NCBI GenBank assembly: GCA_965263225.1
Contig: CBDHHG010000001.1
Span: 1,178,001-1,242,000, forward strand
Origin: DT-111 sp965263225
Lineage (GTDB): Bacteria; Bacteroidota; Bacteroidia; Chitinophagales; Saprospiraceae
DNA length: 64,000 bases
Direction: 5' to 3'
In this document: positions 1-9,224 of the stretch, piece by piece
How positions within the stretch are numbered: the stretch's first letter is position 1
Layout of the letters: each line of letters begins with the position of its first letter
Notes under the pieces: model-generated
The model's database searches: none
The model's input: only the letters and a program-made list of their open reading frames with translations
Told to the model about the DNA's origin: nothing
Made by a program: the position numbers and the translations under genes

Positions 1-298
1 CTTGTTCAGTCCAGCTATAAATACTGTTGGGGGGAATATCAGAGAATAGGAGCATGTTTTTATCTGCAATCCATAAGGGGCCCTCTGACCAATCAAAGCC
101 CTCTGCAATGATTTGTGGTAGAGTTCCTGGCGAAATAAATTGATCTAATTGAGCTTGTAGCTTTTCGATCTGGCCTGTAGTCGGGAAGGTAGTCGTTGTT
201 TTCTCTTCCTCTTGCTGATCTGTTTCCTTCTTTGATTCGCAGCTAGAGAATAACAACAATAAAGATAGAATGGTAATTAAATTGATGGATTTACACAT
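1..298 (-). CDS. SMP-30/gluconolactonase-like lipoprotein, N-terminal part
   Basis: The gene begins with ATG at 298 and runs off the left edge of the window, so only about 99 residues are visible. It opens with a lipoprotein signal (hydrophobic LLLLFSSC lipobox, Cys near residue 20), followed by an acidic and Thr-rich linker. Then comes EGFDWSEGPLW and LLFSDIPPNSIYSW, the first blade of the SMP-30/gluconolactonase/LRE beta-propeller. Members of this family hydrolyse lactones with a bound divalent metal. The protein is probably anchored in the outer membrane or periplasm. The catalytic residues lie outside the window, so the substrate cannot be judged. Confidence 0.75.
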   Translation of the reverse strand, partial: MCKSINLITILSLLLLFSSCESKKETDQQEEEKTTTTFPTTGQIEKLQAQLDQFISPGTLPQIIAEGFDWSEGPLWIADKNMLLFSDIPPNSIYSWTEQ

Positions 299-432
299 GA
301 TTAGAAGATTAAGCGAAGGCAGGTCAATACTAAAACCTTGTCCTGCAAAGTTGGTTTTCGAACTAAAAGTAGCAAAATATAGATCGGGAGAAGCTAAATA
401 GTTTTGACAAAAGTTACTCGAAGCGTATACTT

Positions 433-1980
433 TTAGTTGAGTTCCTGGGGGGGCATTTGTAAGAGTACTTCTTTCACCGGTTGTTGTTCCAGATGACTAA
501 TTAGCCAGGGTCTAATATCCAGGAACACAAACGCTCTACGTTCATAAGGAGCTACTGCCAAGGTATTAAGTTCCTCCAAGCAGCTCTGCATTTCTTCCTT
601 GGCCCTCCTAGGGTCTAGTTTAGTGATCTTCTTGAAAAGCTGTAGGATAACTAATGGGGTCGCACTCATTCGCTGGTTTTTTTGAAAGAAACGCTGTGTG
701 GTGTTCAAGAGGTAATCCGTGACAATATCATTGTGTTGATCGTGGTGTGCCATTAGCAGAGATAACCTCGTATATATCTGTAAATCTACACGTAAATGTT
801 TGCCCGGATGATTTAGGATTTGATTGAGATAATCGATCGCACGATCGATTTGACCATCCCTTAGATACAATTGGGCTATTTTGTATTGTATGACCATAAC
901 CTTGTGTGGATCAAGGCGATCCTTAATTTTTTCCAATTTCTCCAGGGCGAAGTGTACTTGTTGTTCGGCATCTTCTATCAATGGGAATAGAAGAAGCTTA
1001 TTGATTTGTCCATTGATTAAAAACAGACCGTGTTGAATCGATGTAATGTCCGACCAAACGATATCTGGAGCTGAAGCACAGGCATGTAGAGTAGTTTGAG
1101 TGCCTAAGAAGGTATTTCCATCTCTTAGACAAAATGATATAAGACCTCTATAATGCAATCCTCTCAGATAAATTTCGAGGTCTTTGTTGATCATATCAGG
1201 TTCATCCTGGAAAAGCTGAACCCAATTGTTAGCGTGTTGCAGACAGGCTTCAAACTCGAGCTTGCAGTAATGCAACCAAAAGTAGGATTGGTTGAGATAG
1301 ACCTTTTCAAAAAAGGTTAGATGTTCTTCATCCAGTGGAGGTAAAAGACTTTGAAAAAACAAATGAATTTGTTCCTTATCCTTTTCGTTTTGAGCTGGCC
1401 CATGATTGATAAAGAACCTTTGTAGCCTCAATTTTAGATTGGATAATTCGGTCACGCTAGTAATCACCTGCTTCCGTGCTTGCGCCTCATCGATAAGATC
1501 CAGTATCCTTTCTGTACTCGCTCTAGTGATATGTCTAGATTCAATTTTCTTCTCAAATTCTACAATTTCCAGGTGGAGGTGATCCTTATGGCTCTTTCTA
1601 GCTAGTTGCTTGCTTTTATTGAGTAATTGTAAAGCTTCTGAATAGAGATTCTTTTGGTAAAGAATGGTAGCAAAGTCCGCTAGTTCCCGGATTCTAATGT
1701 CCAGGGAGCGCTGATTATAAAGGAGTCGCAAGCTTGTTAGGAGATGTTGATAAAGGTGGCGCTTCAGGCTGGAGAATTGGCTTTTATTCTTAATCTCTAG
1801 CTTGTTCAACAAGACATTTTCGTCTATGTCTCCATTTTTCTCTAAAAGATCAAAAAGAGATAAGAATTTTAACTCTCCATCTTGCTGAATTTTGCGGGCA
1901 TACAACCGGAAGTTCCTCTTTTCAGCCTTCGTAAGAGATAAAATTAGGCGATTTAATAATTCTGATTTTGAAATGGGCAT
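433..1980 (-). CDS. Helical-repeat protein of unknown function (about 515 aa)
   Basis: I do not recognise a named family. An upstream TTG at 1998 is possible, but ATG at 1980 (MPISKSELLNRL) is the better start. The protein has no signal peptide or membrane segment. It is Lys- and Leu-rich and almost wholly helical, with repeated pieces such as LYQKNLYSEALQLLNKS and AQLYLRDGQIDRAIDYL that look like degenerate tetratricopeptide units. A cytoplasmic scaffold or regulatory TPR-type protein is the most that can be inferred. It stands alone, divergent from the susC cluster. Confidence 0.6.
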   Translation of the reverse strand: MPISKSELLNRLILSLTKAEKRNFRLYARKIQQDGELKFLSLFDLLEKNGDIDENVLLNKLEIKNKSQFSSLKRHLYQHLLTSLRLLYNQRSLDIRIRELADFATILYQKNLYSEALQLLNKSKQLARKSHKDHLHLEIVEFEKKIESRHITRASTERILDLIDEAQARKQVITSVTELSNLKLRLQRFFINHGPAQNEKDKEQIHLFFQSLLPPLDEEHLTFFEKVYLNQSYFWLHYCKLEFEACLQHANNWVQLFQDEPDMINKDLEIYLRGLHYRGLISFCLRDGNTFLGTQTTLHACASAPDIVWSDITSIQHGLFLINGQINKLLLFPLIEDAEQQVHFALEKLEKIKDRLDPHKVMVIQYKIAQLYLRDGQIDRAIDYLNQILNHPGKHLRVDLQIYTRLSLLMAHHDQHNDIVTDYLLNTTQRFFQKNQRMSATPLVILQLFKKITKLDPRRAKEEMQSCLEELNTLAVAPYERRAFVFLDIRPWLISHLEQQPVKEVLLQMPPQELN

Positions 1981-2372
1981 AGCAAAATAGCTTGTCAAGT
2001 CTCGTAAGTGTAAAACAATAAATTCTCTAGCTACTGCTGCCTGCTTTATTTAATTTGATGGGAGTGGGTTTACTTGAAATTAAATTTGGGGAATACTTCA
2101 ATGTATTCGTATGTCCTAGTTGTTGGCTATGTCAATTTAAGGAAAATTCAGTTGTGAGAGGTGCATACAATACAACTAACTTTAAGACAGTAATCAAACA
2201 ATAAGGTTTAAAAACACCTTGAATTTCCTGTTTAGGAGAAGCTAGAGCCAAAAGAACACCCCCGCCAATTTGGCACAAGGATTTAGGAACAGACCCTTGG
2301 TCTGACGGATATACCTATGTCGTTGGTGGGAAAAACATTAGCATTTATTAACACTTTTAAACTCACTAGATT
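1981..2372. other. Intergenic region, 392 bp, between divergent genes
   Basis: This stretch must hold the promoters for the helical-repeat protein (leftward) and susC (rightward). It is AT-rich. The only structure seen is a 6-bp hairpin with a three-base loop (CAGACC/GGTCTG) near 2290-2306, without a T-tract. No exact TAnnTTTG box, small ORF or repeat was identified. Confidence 0.4.
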
Positions 2373-5300
2373 ATGGCCTTACGATTACGATTGAGTGCGT
2401 TTTTTCTCCATCTAATGTTGGTCAGTCTAATGGCGAATGGAACTACTGCGGACAAAGCCATCTCTGGCGTTGTCTACGGTGATGGCGAACCTCTGATTGG
2501 GGCGACAATTGCTGTTAAGGGTACTAGTAAAGGTACTATTACTGACATTGATGGAAAGTTTGAGTTATCAGGTATTCCCGAGGAGGCAGAAGTATTGGTA
2601 ATCTCCTATACTGGCTACACGCCTTTGGAGATGGAGATCGGGACAACCACCTTTTTTGAGATAACACTATCGGCAAGTAATATTGTACTGGATGAGGTGG
2701 TGGTAACCTCCTTTGGTATCGAACGAGCGAAAAAGGCGTTAGGGTATGCCGTACAAGATGTGGATGCGGCAGAGTTGGTAGAAGCTAGATCGACAAATGT
2801 CGTGAATAGTTTATCTGGTCGCGTGGCAGGAGTACAAATTGCTGCGGCTAATGTACCAGGTGGTGGATCTCAGGTAACGATTCGAGGAAACAGCTCTATT
2901 TTGGGTAACAATCAACCCCTTTATGTGATTGATGGAGTGCCAATGGAAGGCGATTTTGCGGCCCCAATTTCAGGCGCTTCAGAAAACAACGTGTATGGTG
3001 GTGGTATTTCGGAGATTAGTCCAGATAATATTGCTTCCATTACAGTACTGAAAGGCCCAAATGCAGCGGCCTTGTACGGAGAAAGAGGTAGTAATGGTGT
3101 AATTCTCGTCACAACTAAGGATGGTAGTGGAGTAGAAGGCTTACAAGTAGAATACAACGCAAACCTGACCTACGAACGACCTTTTGTAGTCCCTGAGTTT
3201 CAAGATATTTACGGAGGAGGTAATGGCTACGTAACTTGGTATGCGGATGGTAGGAATGGAGGAGTTACTGACCCATTAGCGATTGAGCAGTTTCAAGCGG
3301 CTTACGGCACGAGTTATCCTCTAAATGGTACCGCAGGTGTAGATGAAAGTTGGGGGGCACCAATGGATGGGCGTCTGGTTAGACATTGGTGGTCTGGGGA
3401 GGAAGTAGCTCCCTTGGTCCCTGTTCCAGATAGCTGGGAAAACTTCTGGGAAACGGGTAGTACAAAGACTCACAACTTGGCTGTTTCAAGTAACTATGGT
3501 ACAGGAAACATACGGCTATCTCTTGGACGACTTGATCAAAAAGGAATTTTATACAACAACGATTTTCGACGTACTAACTTTCGGGTAAATATTAACCATC
3601 AGTTGGCGGATAAGGTCCGTATGAAGGTAAGTACGGAGTACATCAAATCCGGTTCCGATAACCGGCAACAGCCGGTTTTCTGGGAACCACAAACTTGGCA
3701 TCATCGCCACGACGATTGGGGTTTACTGAAGCGATATGAAGAGTTTATGGATGTTCATATCACTCGCCCTGATGATGAATATCCCTACGCTAACTGGCAG
3801 CACTCTTTTGCGATGAATCGATTTTACGAGCAAAAGGTACTGACGAGAGCAAATGATAAGGATCGTTTTGTTGGAAACGTCTCCTTGACTTATGATATTA
3901 CTCCTGATCTGGACCTACTAGTGCGTGGTGGAACGGATGTCTGGACGGATACGAGAATATCCGTAACTCGTAATGAAAGAGTTAAGAGTGGAGCCGCTAG
4001 AACTCAAGCGTATAATGAGAACGTAGTGAGAAGGCAAGAAACTAATTTCGATGCCATCTTGACCTTTGATAAATACTTGAACGAAGATATCTCTCTAACC
4101 GCTTTTGTAGGAGGCGCATACCGAAGTAACTATTACAAGCAGAACTACATTGGTGTGAATGATGTGACCATTAATGGTCTCTACAATGTAGCGAATAATG
4201 CTACTACTAATACCAATCGTAGTGCCATCGGTGAGTATGAGACGCAAAGTGTTTTCGGTTCGGTTAGTTTAGGCTACAAGAGTTATTTGTACTTGGATGT
4301 CACAGCTAGAAATGATTGGTCTTCTACGCTACCCGTTAGCAACAACTCCTACTTCTATCCTTCTGTTTCCCTCAGCTCTGTCTTGACCGAAGCATTTAAT
4401 ATCGAAAGCAAGGTCCTATCTTATGCAAAGATCAGAGCGAGTTTTGCAGAAGTAGGAAGTGCTACAGATCCTTATCAACTACAGCAGGTGTTTACGCCTC
4501 AAGATCCATGGAATTCCACTACACCCGTATTTTCTCAGAATTCTGTGATTGCTAATAGTAATCTACGACCACAGCAAACTTCCAGCTATGAGTTTGGTGC
4601 TGAAATGAGGTTTTTCAATGGTCGCATCGGGGCAGATTTCTCCTACTACAATCAAACTACAACTGATCAGATCATTCCTTTAGCTGTTTCTCCAACTACT
4701 GGTTACCCAGAAGTATTGATCAATGCAGGTGAGATGAATAATAAAGGTTTTGAAGCTTCTATCTACGGCACAGTACTGAAGTCTAACAGTGGCTTAAACT
4801 GGGATGTGGCCTTCAATTTCGCGCAGAATAGAAGTGAGGTGATTGAGCTTTTTACCGATGCTAATGGTAATGAATTGGAAACGATCGTTTTGCATTCAAG
4901 AAGAGGTTTGAGTTTGGAAGCAAGAGTAGGACAACCCTATGGAACCCTATTTGGAAGTGCATATGCACGAGTACCTGATGGTCCTTACGCTGGCCAGATT
5001 ATCTTTAAAGACGGTATTGCGCAGAAAGAAAGTACCCTTCAACAAATTGGTAATGTAACCCCTGACTGGTTGGGCGGATTCACTTCGAATTTTAGCTACA
5101 AAGGATTTTCACTCAGCTTCCATATCGATGCGAAGATCGGTGGAGATATAGCTGATGAGAGTTCTTCAACTGGAATGCAAACCGGTATTTATCCGATCAC
5201 GGCACTAGGACGTGAGGAAGGAGTGATTGGTGTGGGGGTGAAGAACGTCGGTTCCGCTGAAAATCCAGAGTATGTACCCAATGATGTAGTAGCTCCTACG

Positions 5301-5606
5301 AAATCGGTGACCAGAATGTTGAGTGTTCGTTCGGTGAACGAAGGAGCGGTTTTCGAAGCTAGTTATGTGAAACTAAGAGAGGTGAGCCTTTCTTACTCGC
5401 TTCCTGCTAAGTTGCTTTCAGCATCTAAATTTATCAAAGGAGCTAGACTCTCTCTAGTAGGTCGAAATGTAGCGATGCTTTACAATACACACTCACAAAT
5501 TGATCCAGAATTGAACATCTACGGAGGAAACTTACAAGGCGCACTCTTCTATGTTAGCCTTCCTTCCACCCGTAGTGTCGGGCTCAACTTGAATCTGATT
5601 TTCTAA
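2373..5606 (+). CDS. SusC/RagA-type TonB-linked outer membrane transporter
   Basis: The protein has 1077 residues. After a signal peptide there is a carboxypeptidase-D-like beta-sandwich (about residues 27-115, ISGVVYGDGEPLIGATIAV), then a plug (LSGRVAGVQI, YVIDGVPMEG, ISPDNIASITVLKGPNAAAL, about 130-250) and a long 22-strand-type barrel ending in Phe. It is the energised import channel of a SusCD pair and takes up a nutrient too large for porins, with SusD as the lid. susD follows after 27 bp. Length and architecture are normal. No glycosidase or sulfatase is encoded nearby, so the cargo need not be a glycan; a peptide or another small nutrient is possible. Confidence 0.93.
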   Translation: MALRLRLSAFFLHLMLVSLMANGTTADKAISGVVYGDGEPLIGATIAVKGTSKGTITDIDGKFELSGIPEEAEVLVISYTGYTPLEMEIGTTTFFEITLSASNIVLDEVVVTSFGIERAKKALGYAVQDVDAAELVEARSTNVVNSLSGRVAGVQIAAANVPGGGSQVTIRGNSSILGNNQPLYVIDGVPMEGDFAAPISGASENNVYGGGISEISPDNIASITVLKGPNAAALYGERGSNGVILVTTKDGSGVEGLQVEYNANLTYERPFVVPEFQDIYGGGNGYVTWYADGRNGGVTDPLAIEQFQAAYGTSYPLNGTAGVDESWGAPMDGRLVRHWWSGEEVAPLVPVPDSWENFWETGSTKTHNLAVSSNYGTGNIRLSLGRLDQKGILYNNDFRRTNFRVNINHQLADKVRMKVSTEYIKSGSDNRQQPVFWEPQTWHHRHDDWGLLKRYEEFMDVHITRPDDEYPYANWQHSFAMNRFYEQKVLTRANDKDRFVGNVSLTYDITPDLDLLVRGGTDVWTDTRISVTRNERVKSGAARTQAYNENVVRRQETNFDAILTFDKYLNEDISLTAFVGGAYRSNYYKQNYIGVNDVTINGLYNVANNATTNTNRSAIGEYETQSVFGSVSLGYKSYLYLDVTARNDWSSTLPVSNNSYFYPSVSLSSVLTEAFNIESKVLSYAKIRASFAEVGSATDPYQLQQVFTPQDPWNSTTPVFSQNSVIANSNLRPQQTSSYEFGAEMRFFNGRIGADFSYYNQTTTDQIIPLAVSPTTGYPEVLINAGEMNNKGFEASIYGTVLKSNSGLNWDVAFNFAQNRSEVIELFTDANGNELETIVLHSRRGLSLEARVGQPYGTLFGSAYARVPDGPYAGQIIFKDGIAQKESTLQQIGNVTPDWLGGFTSNFSYKGFSLSFHIDAKIGGDIADESSSTGMQTGIYPITALGREEGVIGVGVKNVGSAENPEYVPNDVVAPTKSVTRMLSVRSVNEGAVFEASYVKLREVSLSYSLPAKLLSASKFIKGARLSLVGRNVAMLYNTHSQIDPELNIYGGNLQGALFYVSLPSTRSVGLNLNLIF

Positions 5607-5633
5607 ACTAGCTCTTAATCAAAACTGACAGTA

Positions 5634-7136
5634 ATGACTTTCAATATAAAAACAAAAGCATGGATGCTGATCTGCTTATTGATAGGAGCAGGGGCATGTA
5701 CCGATGGCTTTGAAGAATTAAATACCAACCCGAATGATCCGGTTGCCGTACCGGCAGAGGTCGTATTTCCTTATGGTGTAAGAGAGGCGATAGATCGGAT
5801 ACACGGACACCGTACTCGATTAGAGCGATTGGGGCTGGATGGTGGAATGCTATGGGTCCAATACTTTGCCCGTAATCAGTATACCAACGAAGGGGACACC
5901 TATAATCCCGATGCTTCTATGCGTAACAACAATTGGAAGGGTTTTTACAATGAATCCTTAGTCAATTTACAAACGGTAATCGATATCACTGGAGATCTGG
6001 AAGGAGAGCAGTACAATGAGAATTTTCAAGCGGCGGGAATTATTATGAGAGAGTATGTCTTTTCCGTCGTGACGGATACCTGGGGCGCTGTGCCGTATTC
6101 TGAAGCACTTAATGGATCTAAAACAGGGAATCTTGTTCCTGCTTACGACAGTCAGGAATCCATCTACACGAGTATGTTGGAGAACCTGAAGCTTGCTGCT
6201 GATATGTTAGACCCAAGCGGTGACCCGATCAAAGGAGATATTCTATTTGATGGAGATATCGTTCGATGGCAAAAGTTTGCCAATTCTTTAAGACTGAGGT
6301 TGGCCAATCGACAAGCTGCGAAGAGTCCAGCTGAAGCCTCCAAGATCTTTGGAGAGATTTTAGGGAATCCCTCTACCTACCCCATTTTCACAAGTAATGA
6401 TGATTATGCCTTACTGAACCATGAGTCTCGACTAAATGATAACAATAACAATGCTTGGAATGAGATCATGGTAGTGGATGGCCGAGAAGATTGGTCTATT
6501 AGTAACACCTTGATTGATGCAATGACAGATGGTGAAGGGAATCCTACTGATCCTCGAATTACCGTTTATGCTGAGCCAGCATCGGCCGGAGAAATGGCTG
6601 GGAAATTAGCCGGAGCTGTGAATGGCTTGCCAGAGGCTATTGCCAGTGTATTTATCAATACAGCATCCAGGCCAGGAAAATGGTTTACTCGGGAATCAGC
6701 CCCCTTCTTTATCATGACTTACAGCGAACTCCTTTTCGTATTAGCGGAAGCGACTTTAGACGGTGATTACAGTGGTGGTTTGACTGCTAAAGAATATCTA
6801 GATATGGCAGTAGAAGCTAGTTTTGATCAGTATGCCCTAACGGTGCCAGAAGGGTACCTCGCTGGCCTGACGGCTGACAAAGAGACGATCATGACAGAAA
6901 AGTGGAAGGCCTTATTTAGCCAAGGTATCGAGGCTTGGACGGAGTACAGACGGACAGGTTATCCCTTGTTACCTGAAGCGGATAATAGAGCCATTTTTGA
7001 GAATAATGGTCAAGTCCCAACCCGCTTGCGTTACCCTGAGTTGGAGTATTCCTTAAATGCAGCGAATGTGGATGTAGCGATCGGCTTGAATGGTGGACCA
7101 GATGATAAGCTTACACCACTTTGGTGGGTTGAATGA
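5634..7136 (+). CDS. SusD/RagB-type nutrient-binding lipoprotein
   Basis: The 500-residue product has a lipoprotein signal (LLIGAGACTDGFEELNTNP, lipobox Cys near residue 22). The sequence after it, with ELNTNPNDP and many Asn/Asp-Pro turns, is typical of the SusD-like group that pairs with RagA-type transporters. It should sit on the cell surface over the SusC barrel and bind the substrate. It is 27 bp downstream of susC and clearly co-transcribed. A dispersed repeat and a hairpin follow its stop codon. Confidence 0.92.
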   Translation: MTFNIKTKAWMLICLLIGAGACTDGFEELNTNPNDPVAVPAEVVFPYGVREAIDRIHGHRTRLERLGLDGGMLWVQYFARNQYTNEGDTYNPDASMRNNNWKGFYNESLVNLQTVIDITGDLEGEQYNENFQAAGIIMREYVFSVVTDTWGAVPYSEALNGSKTGNLVPAYDSQESIYTSMLENLKLAADMLDPSGDPIKGDILFDGDIVRWQKFANSLRLRLANRQAAKSPAEASKIFGEILGNPSTYPIFTSNDDYALLNHESRLNDNNNNAWNEIMVVDGREDWSISNTLIDAMTDGEGNPTDPRITVYAEPASAGEMAGKLAGAVNGLPEAIASVFINTASRPGKWFTRESAPFFIMTYSELLFVLAEATLDGDYSGGLTAKEYLDMAVEASFDQYALTVPEGYLAGLTADKETIMTEKWKALFSQGIEAWTEYRRTGYPLLPEADNRAIFENNGQVPTRLRYPELEYSLNAANVDVAIGLNGGPDDKLTPLWWVE

Positions 7137-7137
7137 T

Positions 7138-7262
7138 ACCCTTCTTCGGTTAATCCGGCGGACAAGCGTAAAACGAGATGAAAAAGCGATCAGAGAAACT
7201 GTTGAATTTCGTTTTTGATTGTCTTCAATCGCGGGATTTGTCGAAGAACTAATAAAATCAGA
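7138..7262 (+). repeat. Dispersed intergenic repeat, copy A
   Basis: This non-coding segment right after susD aligns end to end with 19636-19782. Shared blocks include CTTCTTCGG, GGACAA, GAGATG, AAAGCGAT, TTTTTGA, GTCT, GCGG and TTTGTYGAAGAAC. Copy A lacks an insert of about 12 bases present in copy B. The repeat has no coding potential that I can see. It may be an intergenic repeat unit that occurs elsewhere in the genome. Confidence 0.6.
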
Positions 7263-7279
7263 TTTCTCGTGATCAGAGC

Positions 7280-7319
7280 GCTGAGAGAGGGGTAAGCCTC
7301 ATTCACCCCTTCTCTCGGC
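7280..7319 (+). other. Strong hairpin between susD and a lipoprotein gene
   Basis: GAGAGAGGGGT (7283-7293) pairs with ACCCCTTCTCTC (7305-7316) with one bulge, and outer GC pairs extend it. No T-run follows, so it is not a classical terminator. It may be a processing or stabilising hairpin that lowers expression of the downstream gene relative to susCD. Confidence 0.45.
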
Positions 7320-7338
7320 TAACTTAAAAATTGAAAAC

Positions 7339-7740
7339 ATGAAAAGTTTAAAATATAGCATGGCATTGAGTCTTTTGGTTGGACTGCTTTTTTCTTCGTG
7401 TACAAAAGACGATCTGGCATTTGATGTCATTGAATCTCCGGTGCTGGCCATTTTTGAAGACATGGATGCTGGAGGTAATAATCTAACCGTTAAGGCTACT
7501 TTCTTTGATCTGGACAAGAGTGGGATTTTGGATAATGCAGTGGGGATTGATTCGATACCTGTGGCTAATCTTGAGATATCCGTATTTATTCTGGCCAATC
7601 AATTGGTAGAGACCCTAACAACAGATAGCAATGGCGAGGTAGTTTTTGATGTTCCATTTTCCGATCTGGCTGGTGCTAGTCGCCTAGAATGGGTCGGTAA
7701 ACACGACGATATAGATTTTAGGATTTTTCACAATTTCTGA
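7339..7740 (+). CDS. Small lipoprotein of the SusCD cluster
   Basis: The product has 133 residues and a lipoprotein signal ending in LLVGLLFSSCTKDD (Cys about residue 22). The rest is beta-rich with a short Gly/Asp-rich stretch (FDLDKSGILDNAVG). I do not recognise a family. It lies about 200 bp after susD on the same strand, so it is probably an accessory surface or periplasmic protein of the same uptake system. Confidence 0.7.
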   Translation: MKSLKYSMALSLLVGLLFSSCTKDDLAFDVIESPVLAIFEDMDAGGNNLTVKATFFDLDKSGILDNAVGIDSIPVANLEISVFILANQLVETLTTDSNGEVVFDVPFSDLAGASRLEWVGKHDDIDFRIFHNF

Positions 7741-7749
7741 CAATAGGAC

Positions 7750-7779
7750 GGGGGCCTGCTTTGCCAGCCCCCACTTTTC
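7750..7779 (+). terminator. Hairpin after the SusCD-cluster lipoprotein
   Basis: GGGGGC (7750-7755) pairs with GCCCCC (7767-7772), followed by ACTTTTC. The T-run is short, so termination strength is uncertain. Confidence 0.55.
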
Positions 7780-7834
7780 AAAAAAATCTTAACACCCTAG
7801 ACTTCGGTCTTTTCACCGCTTTTAAACATTAATC

Positions 7835-9007
7835 ATGACAAAGAAAATCGACAGAAGGAGCTGGCTAAGATCCACCGCACTAGTAACAAGTAGTTTTGCC
7901 CTTACCCCAAGCTTGAAAGCATTTGCCATGCATGAGGCTTCAGCTGCACCCAACTTCAAGGCTTGGGACTGGGAGCGTAGCTATGCGGCTCGGCCTGATA
8001 TCACTAAGCTCAAAGCACGATTATTAGCCAATGAAAACCCCTATGGGCCTTCAGATAAGGTGCGTTTAGCCATTATGGAGTCTGCGGGAATGGGGAATCG
8101 TTATGGCCATACCGCCGCGGCTAAGTTGATCGATATGATTGCCGAAAAGGAAGGTGTGACACCGGAGCACATTATGCTGGGACCAGGTTCGACAGATATG
8201 CTGGAGAAGACGGCAATTACACACTTTATTGATGGAGGTAATATTGTGTCGGCGGATCCTGCTTACATGTCTTTGATTAAGACCGCCGTAGCTTTCAAGG
8301 CAGATTGGAAAAGTGTGCCTCTAACTAAGGACTGGGCTCATGACTTACCAGCGATGGAAGCGGCAGTAGATAAAGACACTAAGTTGGTATACGTTTGCAA
8401 TCCAAACAATCCAACTGGTAGTATTACGGAAAGCAAAGCACTATGGAGCTTCTGCGAAAAGGTAGCAGACAAGGCACCCATCTTTGTGGATGAAGCCTAT
8501 CTAGAATTTTTAGACAAACCTGAAAGTGCTAGTATGGTGGGTCTGGTGAAGAAAGGAAAAAATGTGATCATTGCTCGAACTTTCTCCAAAATTCACGCCA
8601 TGGCAGGCTTACGAGTAGGCTATATCGTAGCACTTCCTGAGACGTTGGAGAAAATCAGCTCTATGGTAAGAGGAAATATGGGAATGAGTATAACTTCTTT
8701 GAAAGGGGCTATGGCGAGTATGGAGGATCTGAAGTTCCAAGAGAACTCTCAGAAGTGGAATAAAGAAACTCGGGAGTACGTCTGTGAAGAACTGAAGAAA
8801 CTTGGGTTTGAACCTGTTCCATCCTATACCAGCTTTGTTTTGTTCCAGATTGAAATGCAGGGTAAACCTTTCCTGGAAAAAATGTTCAATAAGGGCGTTG
8901 GAGTGAGAGCTTTTGAGGTGTTTGATAAGCCCTATTGTCGGGTGAGTATGGGGAAAATGAAAGAAATGAAACTATTCGTTGAGACCTTAAAGCAGGTCCT
9001 CGTATAG
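7835..9007 (+). CDS. PLP-dependent class I/II aminotransferase with a Tat signal
   Basis: The 390-residue protein starts with a twin-arginine signal (KKIDRRSWLRS followed by a hydrophobic stretch). It then shows the fold-type I aminotransferase core close to histidinol-phosphate aminotransferase: CNPNNPTG (about 190), VDEAYLEF (about 220) and the PLP lysine in FSKIHAMAGLRVGY (about 250). Aminotransferases are normally cytoplasmic. The Tat signal implies that it is exported folded with its cofactor, possibly as a periplasmic enzyme acting on an amine imported by the upstream SusCD system. The function is inferred from the fold and the context. Confidence 0.85.
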   Translation: MTKKIDRRSWLRSTALVTSSFALTPSLKAFAMHEASAAPNFKAWDWERSYAARPDITKLKARLLANENPYGPSDKVRLAIMESAGMGNRYGHTAAAKLIDMIAEKEGVTPEHIMLGPGSTDMLEKTAITHFIDGGNIVSADPAYMSLIKTAVAFKADWKSVPLTKDWAHDLPAMEAAVDKDTKLVYVCNPNNPTGSITESKALWSFCEKVADKAPIFVDEAYLEFLDKPESASMVGLVKKGKNVIIARTFSKIHAMAGLRVGYIVALPETLEKISSMVRGNMGMSITSLKGAMASMEDLKFQENSQKWNKETREYVCEELKKLGFEPVPSYTSFVLFQIEMQGKPFLEKMFNKGVGVRAFEVFDKPYCRVSMGKMKEMKLFVETLKQVLV

Positions 9008-9056
9008 CAAAGAGCATAATGAGGTTAAGTTATTTAGACAGAAATAGTTACGGAAG

Positions 9057-9119
9057 AAGGAGGGCTAGGTCATATTCAATCGTAAATGCGTATTCGGATT
9101 TTGGCCTCCCTCCCTCCTT
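9057..9119 (+). terminator. Possible terminator after the aminotransferase
   Basis: AAGGAGGG (9057-9064) can pair with CCCTCCTT (9112-9119) across a 47-base loop, followed by TTAC. The long loop and weak T-run make this tentative. Confidence 0.3.
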
Positions 9120-9224
9120 TACACGATGCCGTGACTGTAGTCAAATTTACTAATGGGTAGAGGACGCTTCGAGCAGCGATGGATTGTCAATCGATTGTCC
9201 CTGCCCTCGAAATAGATGTAAGCA

